This document shows, piece after piece, positions 1 to 11,785 of a stretch of 64,000 bases of DNA. The stretch is from positions 808,001 to 872,000 of the forward strand of contig NC_088296.1 in assembly GCF_032854445.1 (NCBI RefSeq), given 5' to 3'. A program made the translations under genes and the position numbers. Within the stretch, counting starts at the first letter, position 1. Every line of letters begins with the position of its first letter. The stretch is from Liolophura sinensis (lineage: Eukaryota > Mollusca > Polyplacophora > Chitonida > Chitonidae). Under the pieces are notes generated by a model. That model saw only the letters and a program-made list of their open reading frames with translations. It searched no databases and had not been told where the DNA came from.

Positions 1-3000
1 GACTCCTGGGTCGGGCTTGGCCTCAGAGAAACCGGTAAGTTCTGACCAATGTTCCTGAATTCTGATCTACTGGATAAATGCGCGATATTGTGAGGGGATA
101 GTTTTTCTCAGAACTGTTACATTGCCATAAACTCAATAAATAAATAGATGAATGATCAAAACAACTTTTGTAAAACTGCAACTGGCTGACCTGAACTGCC
201 ACTCAGGAACGTCATTCTGTCATTCTGATGGGCTTTACCCACTCGTACAGCTTTCTAGCCTGTTAAGGGATGACATTAATGCTATTGTAAGTTTTAGGTA
301 ATTCTGGACTAGTGACGTCTAATAAACTGCAGCCAACATTACTGCAATTCGGTACGTAATTCTGCTTAACTCACAAAGCTAAAAGGGACGCACGTTGGCA
401 TATTTCAGGTACATAATGAACAGTGGGAATGAAACTCTGAATGAATAAATGGAATGAATGAAACAACTGACAAGAGGCTCCACTTCACCGGTTACATGTG
501 GCCTTTTGCCAACTATCACAATGTCGTCGCTATTCTGGTCTTACTCTCTGTGCTGTACGTCTGTCACACTGTCACCGCTGCTCTGGTTCTATTCTCAGGG
601 TTATACATCTATCACACTGTTTTCGCTGCTCTGGTTTGCTCTCTGGTTTGTACGTCTATCACTCTGTCGTCGTTTATCTGGTATTATTCTCTGTGCTGTT
701 CATCTATGACTCTGTCGTCGCTGATCTCGTTTTATTCTCTGTGCCGTACGTCCGTCACATTGTCGTCGCTGCTCTGGTTTTATTCTCTGTGCTGTACGTC
801 TGTCACACTGTCGTCGCTACTTTGGTTGACTTCCTGTGCTGTACGTCTCTAACACTATTGTCGCTGCTACGTTTTTCCTCTCTTTGCTGTACGTCTATCA
901 CATTGTCGTCGCTGCTCTGATTTTATTCTCTGTGCTGTACGTCCACCACACTGTCGTCGTTGCTCTGGTTTACTTCCTGTGCTGTACGTCTATCACACTG
1001 CCCTTGTTGCCCTGGTTTTCTTCGTGTGCTGTACGTCTATTACACTGTCATCACTGCTCTGGTGTACTTCAGGTGCTGTATGTCTATCACACTGTTGTCG
1101 CTGCTCTGGTTTTATTCTCTGTGCTGTATATCTATCACACTGTCGTCGCTGCTCTGGTTTACTTCCTGTGCTGTACGTCTATCACACTCGTCGGTGCTCT
1201 GGTTTTATTCTCTGTACTGTACGTTTGTCACACTATCCTCGCTACTCTGGTTTTACCATATGTGCTGTAGTGTTTTACTTCCTACTTTTTCTTTCAAAGG
1301 GAAAACAGCCGATTGTCGAAGATTCCCAGAACCTCGCTCCGTCCCTGGACTGCAAACCCAAGGTAAACCGGAACCAACAGGGGAACCCCATGGTGAAGTG
1401 GAGCCAACAGCAGAACCCCATGACGATCCAACAGGAGAACCTAACAGTTTTCCTGAACCAACGGGAAAACCCCACAGTTATCCTGAACCAACGGGAGAGC
1501 CCCTCAGCTATCCGGAACCAACGGAAGAACCCCACAGCTATCCGGAACCAACGGCAGAACCCCACAGTTATCCAGAACCAACGGAAGAACCCCACAGCTA
1601 TCCGGAACCAACGGGAGAGCCCCACAATTATCCGGAACCAACGGGAGAGCCCCACAGTTATCCGGAACCAACGGGAGAACCCCACAATTATCCGGAACCA
1701 ACGGGAGAACCCCACAGTTATCCGGAACCAACGGAAGAACCCCACAGCTATCCGGAACCAACGGGAGAACCCCACAGTTATCCGGAACCAACGGGAGAGC
1801 CCCACAATTATCCGGAACCAACGGGAGAACCCCACAGTTATCCGGAACCAACGGGAGGACCCCACAGTTATCCGGAACCAACGGGAGAACCCCACAGTTA
1901 TCCGGAACCAACGGGAGAACCCCACAGCGAACCGGAGGGTGAGCCAGAAGGAGAACCGGAGGGTGAGCCAGAAGGTGAACCGGAGGGTGAGCCAGAGGGA
2001 GAACCGGAGGGCGAGCCAGAGGGGGAACCGGAGGGTGAGCCAGAGGGGGAACCGGAGGGTGAGCCAACTGCAAACCTTCACGGGATGGACTGTACGGACG
2101 TGGTTATCGGCTCTGCCCGCGGAATGATGGGTCGGGTGGGGGACTATTACACCCGGGACCGCTCCACACCACAGCCAGACAGCTTCTATGGTTACACAGA
2201 CAGCTTAACGGGAGCCACAGCCTTCGAGTCGAACGGAGAGACGATTGTCATCTTCCGCCGAAAGCTGGAAGGTAAGGGTAGCACTGCTATCGACATCACA
2301 AAGACGTGAACATAGCTGCATTTGTTTTTTTTTTTACCTGATTCTGTTTAAACCAATGAGCTAGGAGGCACGTGATTTGTTACCATTTCAGCATTTACGT
2401 GAACAGTTAGAATAAAACCGTAACTGAGGTAAATTGACACGAAGCCATATTTGACTTCTTATTTATGAGCATTTGTCACCCTGTCGTCGCTGCTCTGGCA
2501 CTGACAACATACGGCCTCATGTTGTTGCAGGTGCCCTTGTAAATGCTTAAATCAATGGAAATGGCAAAACCAAATGATGACACGACGCTAATTGGTTGCA
2601 CTGGTGGTGGACAATGTTGACCATTTTTCGCTCTTTAAAAGACAAGTTGCCTCAAGATCTTAAACAGTGTGATAGATGTTTGCCCTATTTGTCTCTTTAG
2701 TCTGGAATCATCTGAGTCCCGCTAACAGTTAGATTGCTGGTTTGTTTTTACTGTCAGAAACGAAATCAGTACGCAAACTGTGTTCTGTGCTAGTTTATGA
2801 AACCAGTCAAATAAATAAAACAATAGATAAATAATGGAGTACCGTGACTTGGCCATTGATTTTTGCAATGCAGGAGTACTACCTTACCAAGTTTGCTCAC
2901 TAAACGCCATCGCAAAGGACAGAATGAACACTCGACTACACCGCTTTGGCGCGAAATACTTTAGGCAGGGAACGTGGCCGGTTAGAATCTAGGGTATAAT

Positions 3001-6000
3001 AATCAGTCAACCCACCAAGAACGTCACTCGTACTTTCAGCCAATGAACCGACAGATGCCGCCATTACTGACTCGCCGATGCACGTCACTTGGGCCATGGG
3101 CCAGAGACAGGGATCCTATATTCACATACCCCCGTCTGGTTTGGAGGCTGGTAACCCGTCCATTCCAGACTTTTACCGCCGGGACGAGCTGAAATATCAC
3201 GGAGACAGGCCTCAGCGAGGCTTTGCTACAGTCAACTTCTTTGGTGAGTCCTTTCCAAACTCTGCCATTTAACGTCAGGTCTAGTTAGTGACATATCAGT
3301 ATCTGGAGTGGTTACATGACCTGACTTGAGCTGTTTCTTTATATCTTGCTAGCTATATAATGGTATGCATTTATGTATTGAGTCAAGGGGAATAACTCTT
3401 GCAAGTATGTACTTGTCTGCATGGAAGTTCAAGCAAACAATACTGTGCAATACTGAAATTTGCCCTACGTACGTGTACGCTGTTCTCTGATGTGCTCAAG
3501 TCACATAACAAGCGACATGTCAGTACACATAACAGGTGCCCGACTATACTGATACGGGCATGTCTGTGAATGATGTCATTACATGCATGGATCAACTACT
3601 GTTCTTCCACAAAACCGCTTTTTACGTTGCAATATGCGGTCTTTTACATTGCATTCCTGCGTAAACCAGGATTCTGTTTGTGGATTAAGCATCTCTGATG
3701 CTTGGCCCCCTCTACATTGTTTTATTTTCATCAGATGTGATGAAAACAAAGTCAGGAACCGCTCGCCAGTGCCGTGACTATGAGTTCTCCTCTCTGATCG
3801 CACGTGGGAAGTCCTCCAGCAGCCCGCGGATGGTCGTGGGTTCCCTCTGGCTCTGCCTGGTTTTCTCCCACCATTATACTGGTGACCGTCGTATAAGTGA
3901 GATATTCTTGAGTACGGCGTAAAATACCCATCAAATATATGAATAAGTAAATCATAAATAAATAAATAAATAAATAAAACACAGCATTAATAGAACAGTG
4001 AGGCCTACCAAATTACAATGACCATCAATATTTTGTGAAGCTGATCCCATTTAAGCTGTTTACTTAGGTGCCCGTGTATGTTATTACTACTTACGAATTT
4101 ACATCATCAGTTAGAATAAATTCGTAACTTGTCAAGAGACCGTATTGCTCCTATAATGTTTAAGTGTGACCATCTCCCTAAATTCAAAATGCCCTCGCTA
4201 CTCTGGATTTACTCTGGAGGCATACGGTATTTTAAATGAGGTGCCTTCTCTCTCGCAATGGCGGCTGGGCGGTGAGCTCAAATCCCACACTGTCGTCGTA
4301 GATATGGTTTTACTCTGGAGACCTACGGTATTTTAAATGAGGCGCCTTCTCTCTCGCAATGGCAACAGGGCGGTGAGCTCAAATCCCACACTGGCGTCGT
4401 AGATATGGTTTTACACTCTATAATGATGTCTTTTGTATTTTATATCCTTACCCTGGTTATCTACTCTCAGGTCAGGCCTCGCGTGATTTCTGGAAGGGGT
4501 CAGCCGTTCTTATGGGTCAATTCGCCACGGATTACAACCTTACATGGTCATTCTCCCCAGACGGTGTGTACGTCACATTTGACTTATCCGTTGCCCTATA
4601 CCTGCCAGATCAGATGTGGTTAGCGGTGGGATTTTCCAGAGACAGATCTATGGTGAGATATGGGGCAGGTGGTATTCCGGTTTTATTTAACGTTAAACAC
4701 GACGACATTTTTTTCTATTTACGTTCCAGTCGTACCTGGGAATGTCTGTCAACAACCTGGACATGTTTATTTATTTATTTGTTTGATTGGTGTTTTACGC
4801 AGTACTCAAGAATATTTCACTTATAGAACGACGGCCAGCATTATGGTGGGAGGAAACCGGGCAGAACCCGGGGAGACCTACGATCATCAGCAGGTTGCTG
4901 ACAGATCTTAACAGCTACGGCCGGAGAGGAATCCCGTATGAGCTGGACTTGAACTAACGTCGACCGCATTGGTGAGAGGGAAACGGTTATGTGTTTCCCT
5001 TAGTCTCTGCTTGATTTCATCCAACGATAATGCTAACCGCTGTCGTATAAATGAAATACTTTGGAGTTACGACGTAAAACTCCAATGAAATAAATAAATA
5101 AATAAATACTATTTTGTAGTAAAGTTGACGGATTGCTTGACCGATTATTTAAAGCTGTTTTGCATCATATCTGTCTTTTCAGATATATCTATTCCGTATG
5201 CTAGTATGTTCATACGCACGTGGGTCTGTGTCGTACGTGTCTATTCTCAAATATCTTCTCACATTTATTTATTTAGTTGGTGTTTTACGCCGTGTTGAAG
5301 AATATTTCACTTATACGACGGCGGCCAGCATTATGGTGAGAGGAAACCGGGCAGAGCCCGAGGGAAAGACATGACTATCAGGTTAAAGGCAGCCTTCCTT
5401 TGTATGACCGGAGAGGATTGGTGAGAGGCTCCGTGGTCATTGCCCTGGAACGGTAGCCAGCTTGGGCATGGATGTCGCCTGTCTCCAAACATGGCATTAG
5501 GTTACTTACATGCACGCTCTCACTCGTCATTTCTGATTTCTGTTCTCACATGTCTATATTAATTATTACATAAGCTTTTGTGCACATGGTTTTACATATT
5601 TATGTTTATGTTCTCGCGTGACTGTAATTATACATTCCTTCTGATATGCCCGTATTCCTGCGGACATGCCCGTATTTGTTCTGACATGTCTGTATTTGTT
5701 CTGACATGTCCGTATGCGTTCTAACCTGGCTGTATTTGTTCTGACATGCCCGTCTTCGTTCTGACATGCCCGTATTCGTTCTGACATGCCTGTATTTGGT
5801 CTGACATGCAAGTATTTGGCCTGACATGCCCGTATTTGTTCTGACATGCCCGTATTTGTTCTGACATGCAAGTACTTGTTCTGACATGCAAATATTCGTT
5901 CTGAAATGTCCGTATTTGTTCTGACATATCCGTAGTTGACCAGACATGTCCGTATTTTTATGATATGTCCGTATTTTGTTTTGACATGCCCGTATTAGTT

Positions 6001-9000
6001 CAGGCGTGTCCCTATTTGCCCCCGTATTGTTTTAACATACCTGTATGTGTTCTAAAATGACCGTGTATCTTTTGACATGCCAGTATTTGTGCTGACATGC
6101 GCAGTATTTGTCCTGACATGCCCGTATTTGTTTTGACATTTTCGTCTTTGTTCTGACATGTCCGTATTTGTTTTGACGTGCCTATATTTGTTCTGACATG
6201 TCCGTATTTGTTCTGACATGCCCATATTGTTCTGACATGCCTGTATTTGTTCTGACATGCCCGTATTTGTTTTGACGTGCCTGTATTTGTTCTGACTTGT
6301 CCGTATTTGTTCTGACATGTCCGTATTTGTTTTGACGTACCAATATTTGATCTGACATGTCCGTATTTGCTCTGGCATGCCCCTATTTGTTCTGACATGC
6401 CTGTATTTGTTCTGACGTGTCCGTATTTGTTCTGACATGTCCGTATTTCTTTTGACTTGCCTGTATTTTGTTCTGACTTGCAAATGTTTGTTCTGACATG
6501 CCCGTATTTGTTCTTACTTGTCCGTATTTGTTCTGACATGCCCGCATGTGTTCTGACATGTTTTTGTATGACTTTTTCACAGCTTTGTTCAGCCGATTTT
6601 GGTCACAGATACTTTATACCTTTAGGTCTTCACCACCTACACACATAAATTTAATTTAGTTTTTTATTCTGTATAGAGCTAATACTAATCTACTTCCATG
6701 TTAATTTCCAGCCAAACAGTGACGTGATCATCGCTGTACAGACCAGCCAAGATGGTGTCTATCAGATAACTGACAGGTTCGTAGAATAGCATTTAACATT
6801 TGAAAATTTACATTTGCATTCGGTTTATAATGTAAGAAAACTTGTAAAGAACACACAGTACATCTGTACTTTTTGGGAGGTCGTCTAGGCTTCGTCACTA
6901 ACTTGGTACAGAAAACATTAACAAAAGCCAACATTCCCAGCATAAAAAGTTGTTAAGGGTATCCCGTACCTCTGTCTTTTCTAGATGGCCTTTTAGGCAG
7001 CGTCCCCTAGTTGGTCAGAAAGCATTACACCAGCGGACACCACGTGTCTAAGAATTTCCCCGTCGGCCACTGAAGCCCCTATATGATTGAAGGCAGGGTT
7101 GAGTAGAATCGTGTAACAAATGACTCTCTTGTTATTTTCACCAGGTGGGCTGATGGGTACTACGAACCTGCCCGGGACACACAGAACGACGTAGATCGAG
7201 TGTCACTCAGCCGGACTTTCGGCCTCACCAAAATGAGTTTCCGGCGTAAAGCCCTAACTGGTGATAATGGCGACTTTCAGTTCACGACCGACAATTGCCC
7301 GTACATCTTCCTGGGCATCGGGAGGGTGTTAACTGATGGCAGGCTCTTGCGGCACCCGGTTAGACCCACAATATCTGATCGTCAAATCTGTATTCGCCGA
7401 GTCAAGTCCAGCACAGACACGCCTGGTATGTTTTAGCCTCACCGCGAAGCGAAACTTCCAAGTCGCAGTCGTCAACCGGTAAAACAATACCCACAGTTCC
7501 TAATGGTCATTGTCATTAAAAGAATTAACTGCCTCTTTTAAAAGTATATATGTATAATTTTAAAGGGATATTGTTAAAGCCATTGCTTGGAAAGCGGGGC
7601 ATCTAGGAGTTCGATTCCAGTTTGAATAGTGGGTTTTATGCTTTATATCAACCAACTTGATAGATGCCTGGTTTTGTTCTCGATATGGAAAAACTGGGCA
7701 AATATTGGTATGTACATGTATATGTATGTATGCTTGGGGTTATATGCTGAGCTTAACAATAAGATATAAAACGACGAGGACCCACTGAATATTGGTATTC
7801 CTAGTATCAGTATATTGTGACTGGATTTGAGGTCATGTCTGGTGTCCTCAGCATGGCGTTCCGGTGAGACAGCAATATGCATGAGTCGGCATTAGAACCG
7901 GCCAACTTAGATACGCCAGAAGACCGTATCCTCATACGAGCGAAATGGCCGTGAAAACCTCGATGAACTGTACTGCGGAACAATGGGAACGTGTAGGCCA
8001 CCAGTGAACTCGTCATTCTATTATATGTACAAGTCATATCACTTGTTCATCGTTTTCTCTTCTCCACACAGGTTCCATCAGAAACATGGTCATATATCCA
8101 GGTTACAATATCGATGGCATCCCTGGTACCACGCTACCAGAAATCAAGTGTTCAGCGCAGTGCAGTCACACGTGCGAATACACATGGACACGTGACAGTG
8201 ACCGTGCCCTCGTCTCCCGGTCGCCTTTGCTCGACCTTGGCGTGTTGGAGAACAGCGAGGTGGGATCGTACACGTGCACCGCAGCCATGTCAGATCTGGG
8301 CATATTTCAGACCATAAGCATTCAGGTCAAGTCAGTAATAAGCGGTGAGTGCGGTATTGTCTGGAAGGGGGTATTGTCAGGAAGAGCTACATGTATTATC
8401 AGCAGAAGTGCTATTATCAGGAAGGGTATTATCGGGAAGGGGTATTATCACGACGGCATTATCAGGAAGGGGGTATTATCAAGAGGGTGTTATCAAGAGG
8501 GTGTTATCAGGAGGGTATTGTCAGGGAGGGTATTTTCAGGAGGGAATTATCAGGAAGGTATTGACAGGAGGGGTATTATCAGGAGGGGTATTATCAGGAA
8601 GGGGTATAATCAGGGAGGGTATTATCAAGGAGGGTATTATCAAGGAGGGTATTATCAAGGAGGGGAAGGTGGTTGTTTGATGGGAGTATTGTTAGGAAGG
8701 AGGTGTTATCAGGAAGGAGTGAGTGAGTGAGTGCTTGGGGTTTAACGTCGTACTCAACAATTTTTCAGTCATATGACGACGAAGGAATCATTAGGGTGCA
8801 TGTATGTGTAATGTGCCTCCTTGCTGCAGGACGGATTTCCACCGCTCTTTTATTTAGTGCTGCGTCACTGAGACGACTTACCGAAGGTAAGTAAGCTGCC
8901 CCGCCCGAGCCATTATACTGATACGGGTCAACCAGTCGTTGCACTATCCCCTTCATGCTGAACGCCAAGCGAGGAAGTTACAACTTCCTCTTTTAAAGTC

Positions 9001-11785
9001 TTAGGTGTGACTCGATCAAGGGTTGATCCTGGATCTACCGGTCCCGAAGCGGACGCTCTACCAACTGTGCTATCCGGGACGGTATTATCAGGAAGGAGGT
9101 GTTATGAATGGATATAATCATGAAACGTGTTTTGACAAAAGAGTATTATCAGAAGGGCATTATCATGAAACGTATTTTGACAAAGGAGTATTATCAGAAG
9201 GATATTATCAGGAGGGGTATTATCAGGAGGGGTATTATCAGGAAGGGTATTATCAGGAGGGGTATTATCAGGAAGGGTATTATCAGGAGGGTATTATCAG
9301 GAAGGGTATTATCAGGAGGGTATTATCAGGAAGAGGTTTTTGTTAGGAAAAGGATATTATCAGAAAGGAGGTATTATGAGGTGTATTATCAAGATGGTAT
9401 TAAAAGGGAGGGGGATTATAAGAAAGCGGGTATTATCAGGAGTGGTATTATCAGAAGGATATTGTCAGGAAGGAGGTATTGTCAGGAAGGGGTATTATCG
9501 GGAAGAGGGTATTATCAGGAGGAATATTATCAGGAGGGTATTATCAAGAAGAGGTATTATCAGGAAGGATATTATCGGGAAGGGTATTATCAGGAGGGTA
9601 TTATCAAGAAGAGGTATTGTCAGAAAGGATATTATCAGGAGGATATTATCAGGAAGGGGTATTGCCAGGAAGACCGCATTTTCAGGGACGGTGTATTATC
9701 AGGAAAAGGTTTATCCGGAAGACTTTCAAGAATGCAATGTACATGTTCAGACACACTGGTCTGACTTTGACCGCTCTTTTTCTTAGCTATAGACCCAGCT
9801 ACAGATGATCTAACTTTTGACTTTTGATTTAACTTTCTTAGTAATACACCCAGCCATAGAGGATCTTTGTGAAGCTCAGCCCGTTTTTAAAGATCGCTGA
9901 TATCAACATACAGATCCATATCGGAATCCCGAACAATTCCATGTAATTCCTGAAAACATCATTATTACAAACGATACCTACCAATATCATTACCATTATC
10001 ATAAACGTTATTAATATAATGAGTAAATCCATAGTAGACGTACAGCATAGGGAATAAAACAAAGGCCTTGACGTTAGTGTTATGGACGTACAGCATAGGG
10101 AGTAAAACCAGAGCAGCGACGACAGTGTGATAGACGAACAGAACAGAGGGTTAAGCCAAAGCAGAAACGACAAAGTGATAGACGTACACCATAAGGAGAA
10201 AAACCAGAGCAGCGACGACAATATGGCAGCTGGCAAATTGTCACACGTAAAATGTAACCGGTAAAATGTACGTGTCGAAACAGACATTCATGTACCTGCC
10301 GTTAACCAAAGATGGATGTTTCAGATCAATAATGCCAAGGCCTATTCCCAAAAAGACGTTTAACACAAATCACCTAAGAATATAAAGTACAAAGTTAGGA
10401 TGGAATCATGCAAAGAGAATCAGTCACCAGATGCACGCCAGGTGTACAACACTAGCCAGGTGTACAACACTAGCCAGGTGTACAAAACTAGCCAGGTGTA
10501 CAACACTAGCCAGGTGTACAGCGCTACATAGATGTACACTACCAGGCAGATGTACAACACTGGCCAGTTTTACAACACTAGGAAGATGTACAACTCTACC
10601 CAGATATACAACACTAACCAGATACACAGTACTAATCAGGTGTACAACGCTTAGCAGATGTTCAAGACCAACCCGATTTTCAACACTAGACGAGTGTTCA
10701 ACACTTGGTAGATGTACAGCACTAGGAAGATGTACAACACTAGCCATGTGTACAACATTAGGCAGATGTACAACACTACACAGATGTACAACAAAAGCCA
10801 GATGTACGACACTAGCCAGATGTACAACACTAGCCAGATGTACAACGTTACATAGATGTACACCACAAGCCATGTGTACAACACTAGGCAGGTGTACAAC
10901 ACTAGACAGAAGTACAACACCAGCCAGGTGTACATCACAAGACAGATGTACAGCCTTAGCCAGGTGTACAACACTTACCAGATGGACAGCACTGACTAGA
11001 TGTACAACACTTACCAGATGTACACCACTACATAGATGTATAGTACTAACCATATGTACAACACTACATAGATGTACAGTACTAACCAGATGTACAACAC
11101 TACATAGATGTACAGTACTAACCAGATGTACAACACTACATAGATGTACAGTACTAACCAGACGTACAATACTTACCAGATGTACACCACTAACCAGATG
11201 TACACCACTAACCAGATGTACAGTACTAACCAGATGTACAACACTACATAGATGTACAGTACTAACCAGACGTACAATACTTACCAGATGTACACCACTA
11301 ACCAGATGTACACCACTAACCAGATGTACAGTACTAACCAGATGTACAACACTACATAGATGTACAGTACTAACCAGACGTACAATACTTACCAGATGTA
11401 CACCACTAACCAGATGTACACCACTAACCAGATGTACAGTACTAACCAGATGTACAACACTACATAGATGTACAGTACTAACCAGACGTACAATACTTAC
11501 CAGATGTACACCACTAACCAGATGTACACCACTAACCAGATGTACAGCCTTAGCCAGGTGTGCAACACTAGCCAAATGTATATCATGTTTAGTTTAACCG
11601 TGATCACTGAAGTGGGACAGAAATTATTAAGCGTCATCAAACACTGCAATATCAAATATTTTTGTTAAGTTTTGCACATGCTGATGCAAGATATTTATTT
11701 TATCCTAGGAGCGGATGTGACTGTATCGAGATTGACGACGTTGATGACGTTGCTGAGTGTTCTCCTTGCTGTGGTGCTGCTATAA
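1..11785 (+). CDS. DOMON-DOMON-Ig surface protein, 3' part of gene (5' end outside window)
   Basis: Exons: 1-34, 1300-2271, 3040-3243, 4471-4652, 6712-6776, 7145-7425, 8072-8344, 11709-11785, with the stop TAA at 11783-11785. Each has an AG acceptor and GT donor, and all phases agree. Exon 1 gives WVGLGL, a DOMON strand. Exon 2 ends with DVVIG and [13 protein letters not shown], and exon 3 gives HVTWAMGQ then [13 protein letters not shown], completing DOMON 1. Exons 4-6 give DOMON 2 ([20 protein letters not shown], then a strand like [15 protein letters not shown]). Exon 7 is Ig-like (Cys, a Tyr-Thr-Trp, then EVGSYTCTA). Exon 8 ends in a short hydrophobic tail with no cytoplasmic segment, which suggests a GPI signal. 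DOMON domains bind heme or sugar; partner and reaction are unknown here. Protein Skeletor-like proteins are a possible relative. The start codon and signal peptide lie to the left of the window. The model is inferred by eye; the family call is firm, exact ends less so. Confidence 0.8.
290..1275 (+). repeat. Dispersed element C with expanded 48-bp minisatellite
   Basis: From about 290 the sequence matches a dispersed element seen again near 44560 (shared words such as CTAGTGACGTCTAATAAACT and the CACCGGTTACATGTGGCC stretch). Its end, from about 520 to 1270, is about 15 copies of a unit of about 48 bp containing CTGTGCTGTACGTCTATCAC and TGTCGTCGCTGCTCTGG. The unit is 16 codons long, so several frames stay open; these are not genes. 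The array lies in the first intron of the DOMON gene. Confidence 0.8.
1435..2063 (+). repeat. In-frame coding minisatellite inside DOMON 1
   Basis: The exon at 1300-2271 begins with about 250 residues of low complexity before the DOMON strand DVVIG. There are about 16 copies of a 30-bp unit coding for [10 protein letters not shown] (variants TEEP, TAEP, HNY), then 11 copies of a 12-bp unit coding for PEGE. The reading frame stays open and matches the phase of exons on both sides. Because the preceding exon ends with WVGLGLRET and the following residues are MDCTDVVIG, the insert falls in a loop inside the domain rather than between domains. Most unit-to-unit differences are single base changes that alter one residue at a few fixed positions. 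Confidence 0.85.
2395..2510 (+). repeat. Short copy of dispersed element C
   Basis: Contains CAGTTAGAATAAAACCGTAACTGAGGTAAATTG and later one unit of CCTGTCGTCGCTGCTCTGG, the same order as in the copy near 44700. It has one minisatellite unit only. It lies in the second intron shown of the DOMON gene. Confidence 0.6.
3795..3980 (+). mobile_element. SINE B copy, 5'-truncated
   Basis: The body runs from the CGTGGGAAG region through GGTTTTCTCCCACCATTATA, GTCGTATAAGTGA and TTCTTGAGTACGGCGTAAAA to an A-rich (AAATA)n tail. The tRNA-like head is missing. It is the same family as the full copy at 56688-56945. Confidence 0.8.
4100..4440 (+). repeat. Element C-like sequence with a 2-copy direct repeat of about 107 bp
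   Basis: Starts with CAGTTAGAATAAATTCGTAACTTG, as in element C. Two near-identical stretches follow (about 4210-4310 and 4315-4420). Each holds ACGGTATTTTAAATGAGG, CTTCTCTCTCGCAATGGC and GGTGAGCTCAAATCCCACAC. The repeat ends 30 bp before the next exon of the DOMON gene. Confidence 0.6.
4764..5108. mobile_element. Two SINE B copies in opposite orientation
   Basis: 4764-4990 is a minus-strand copy: TTTATTTATTTATTTG at the left, then TTGGTGTTTTACGCAGTACT, the GGCCAGCATTATGGTGGGAG body and a GGACTTGAACT B-box remnant. 5028-5108 is a plus-strand tail fragment ending in (AAATA)n. Both sit in the intron after the exon at 4471-4652. Confidence 0.75.
5264..5500 (-). mobile_element. SINE B copy, minus orientation
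   Basis: (ATTT)n at the left, then GGTGTTTTACGCCGTG, TATACGACGGCGGCCAGC and AGAGGAAACCGGGCAGAGCC. It ends near GGTGAGAGGCTCCGTGG. The head region is diverged. Confidence 0.8.
5640..6560 (+). repeat. 20-bp minisatellite, about 46 copies
   Basis: Consensus unit TGACATGCCCGTATTTGTTC with frequent C/T and T/G changes. Twenty is not divisible by three, but 60 bp (three units) is, so long open frames arise on the minus strand. It lies in an intron of the DOMON gene. Confidence 0.9.
8378..9710 (+). repeat. 15-16-bp minisatellite split by a SINE
   Basis: The unit is close to GGTATTATCAGGAAG or GGTATTATCAGGAGG. It runs from about 8378 to 8718, is interrupted by SINE A (8719-9079), and resumes to about 9710. 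The same unit borders the SINE on both sides, so the SINE inserted into an existing array. The array lies in the last intron of the DOMON gene. Confidence 0.9.
8719..9079 (-). mobile_element. SINE A copy, minus orientation, full length
   Basis: Read on the minus strand it starts with a tRNA-like head holding an A-box (TAGCACAGTTGG) and a B-box (GATCGAGTC). A body with GGCGTTCAGCATGAAGGGGA and TTGTTGAGTACGACGTTAAA follows, then a (CACT)n tail. The box sequences match RNA polymerase III promoter consensus, so this is a tRNA-derived SINE. Confidence 0.88.
10020..10275 (-). repeat. Element C copy, reverse orientation, with 48-bp units
   Basis: Four to five units with CCAGAGCAGCGACGACAGTG, the reverse complement of the 48-bp unit at 520-1270. 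The element head (CACGTAAAATGTAACCGG) follows at the right end. It is a second insertion of element C in the same gene. Confidence 0.75.
10430..11590 (+). repeat. 18-bp minisatellite with 108-bp higher-order repeat
   Basis: About 64 copies of a unit near AGATGTACAACACTAACC. From about 11173 to 11540, six-unit blocks repeat with a 108-bp period: the motif ACTTACCAGATGTACACCAC recurs near 11171, 11279, 11387 and 11495. The left part is more diverged, so the right part is the recent expansion. The long open frames on both strands are artefacts of the 18-bp period. Confidence 0.9.

Noticed and set aside
960-2309. A single 449-residue protein running from 960
   Set aside because: The left part translates the 48-bp minisatellite in an intron. 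Only the part after the acceptor at 1299 is supported as coding.
8345-8720. Extension of the DOMON/Ig protein into a GYYQEG repeat tail
   Set aside because: A GTGAGT donor at 8345 ends the exon, and the repeat changes period between 15 and 16 bp, so no frame holds.
8765-8968. 67-residue minus-strand frame, repeated at 17540-17743 and 50499-50693
   Set aside because: It lies wholly inside SINE A copies and recurs only because the SINE does.
10424-11597. Proteins of about 385 residues on both strands (VHLVSG and RCTTLT repeats)
   Set aside because: Open only because the 18-bp unit is a multiple of three; both strands are open equally.
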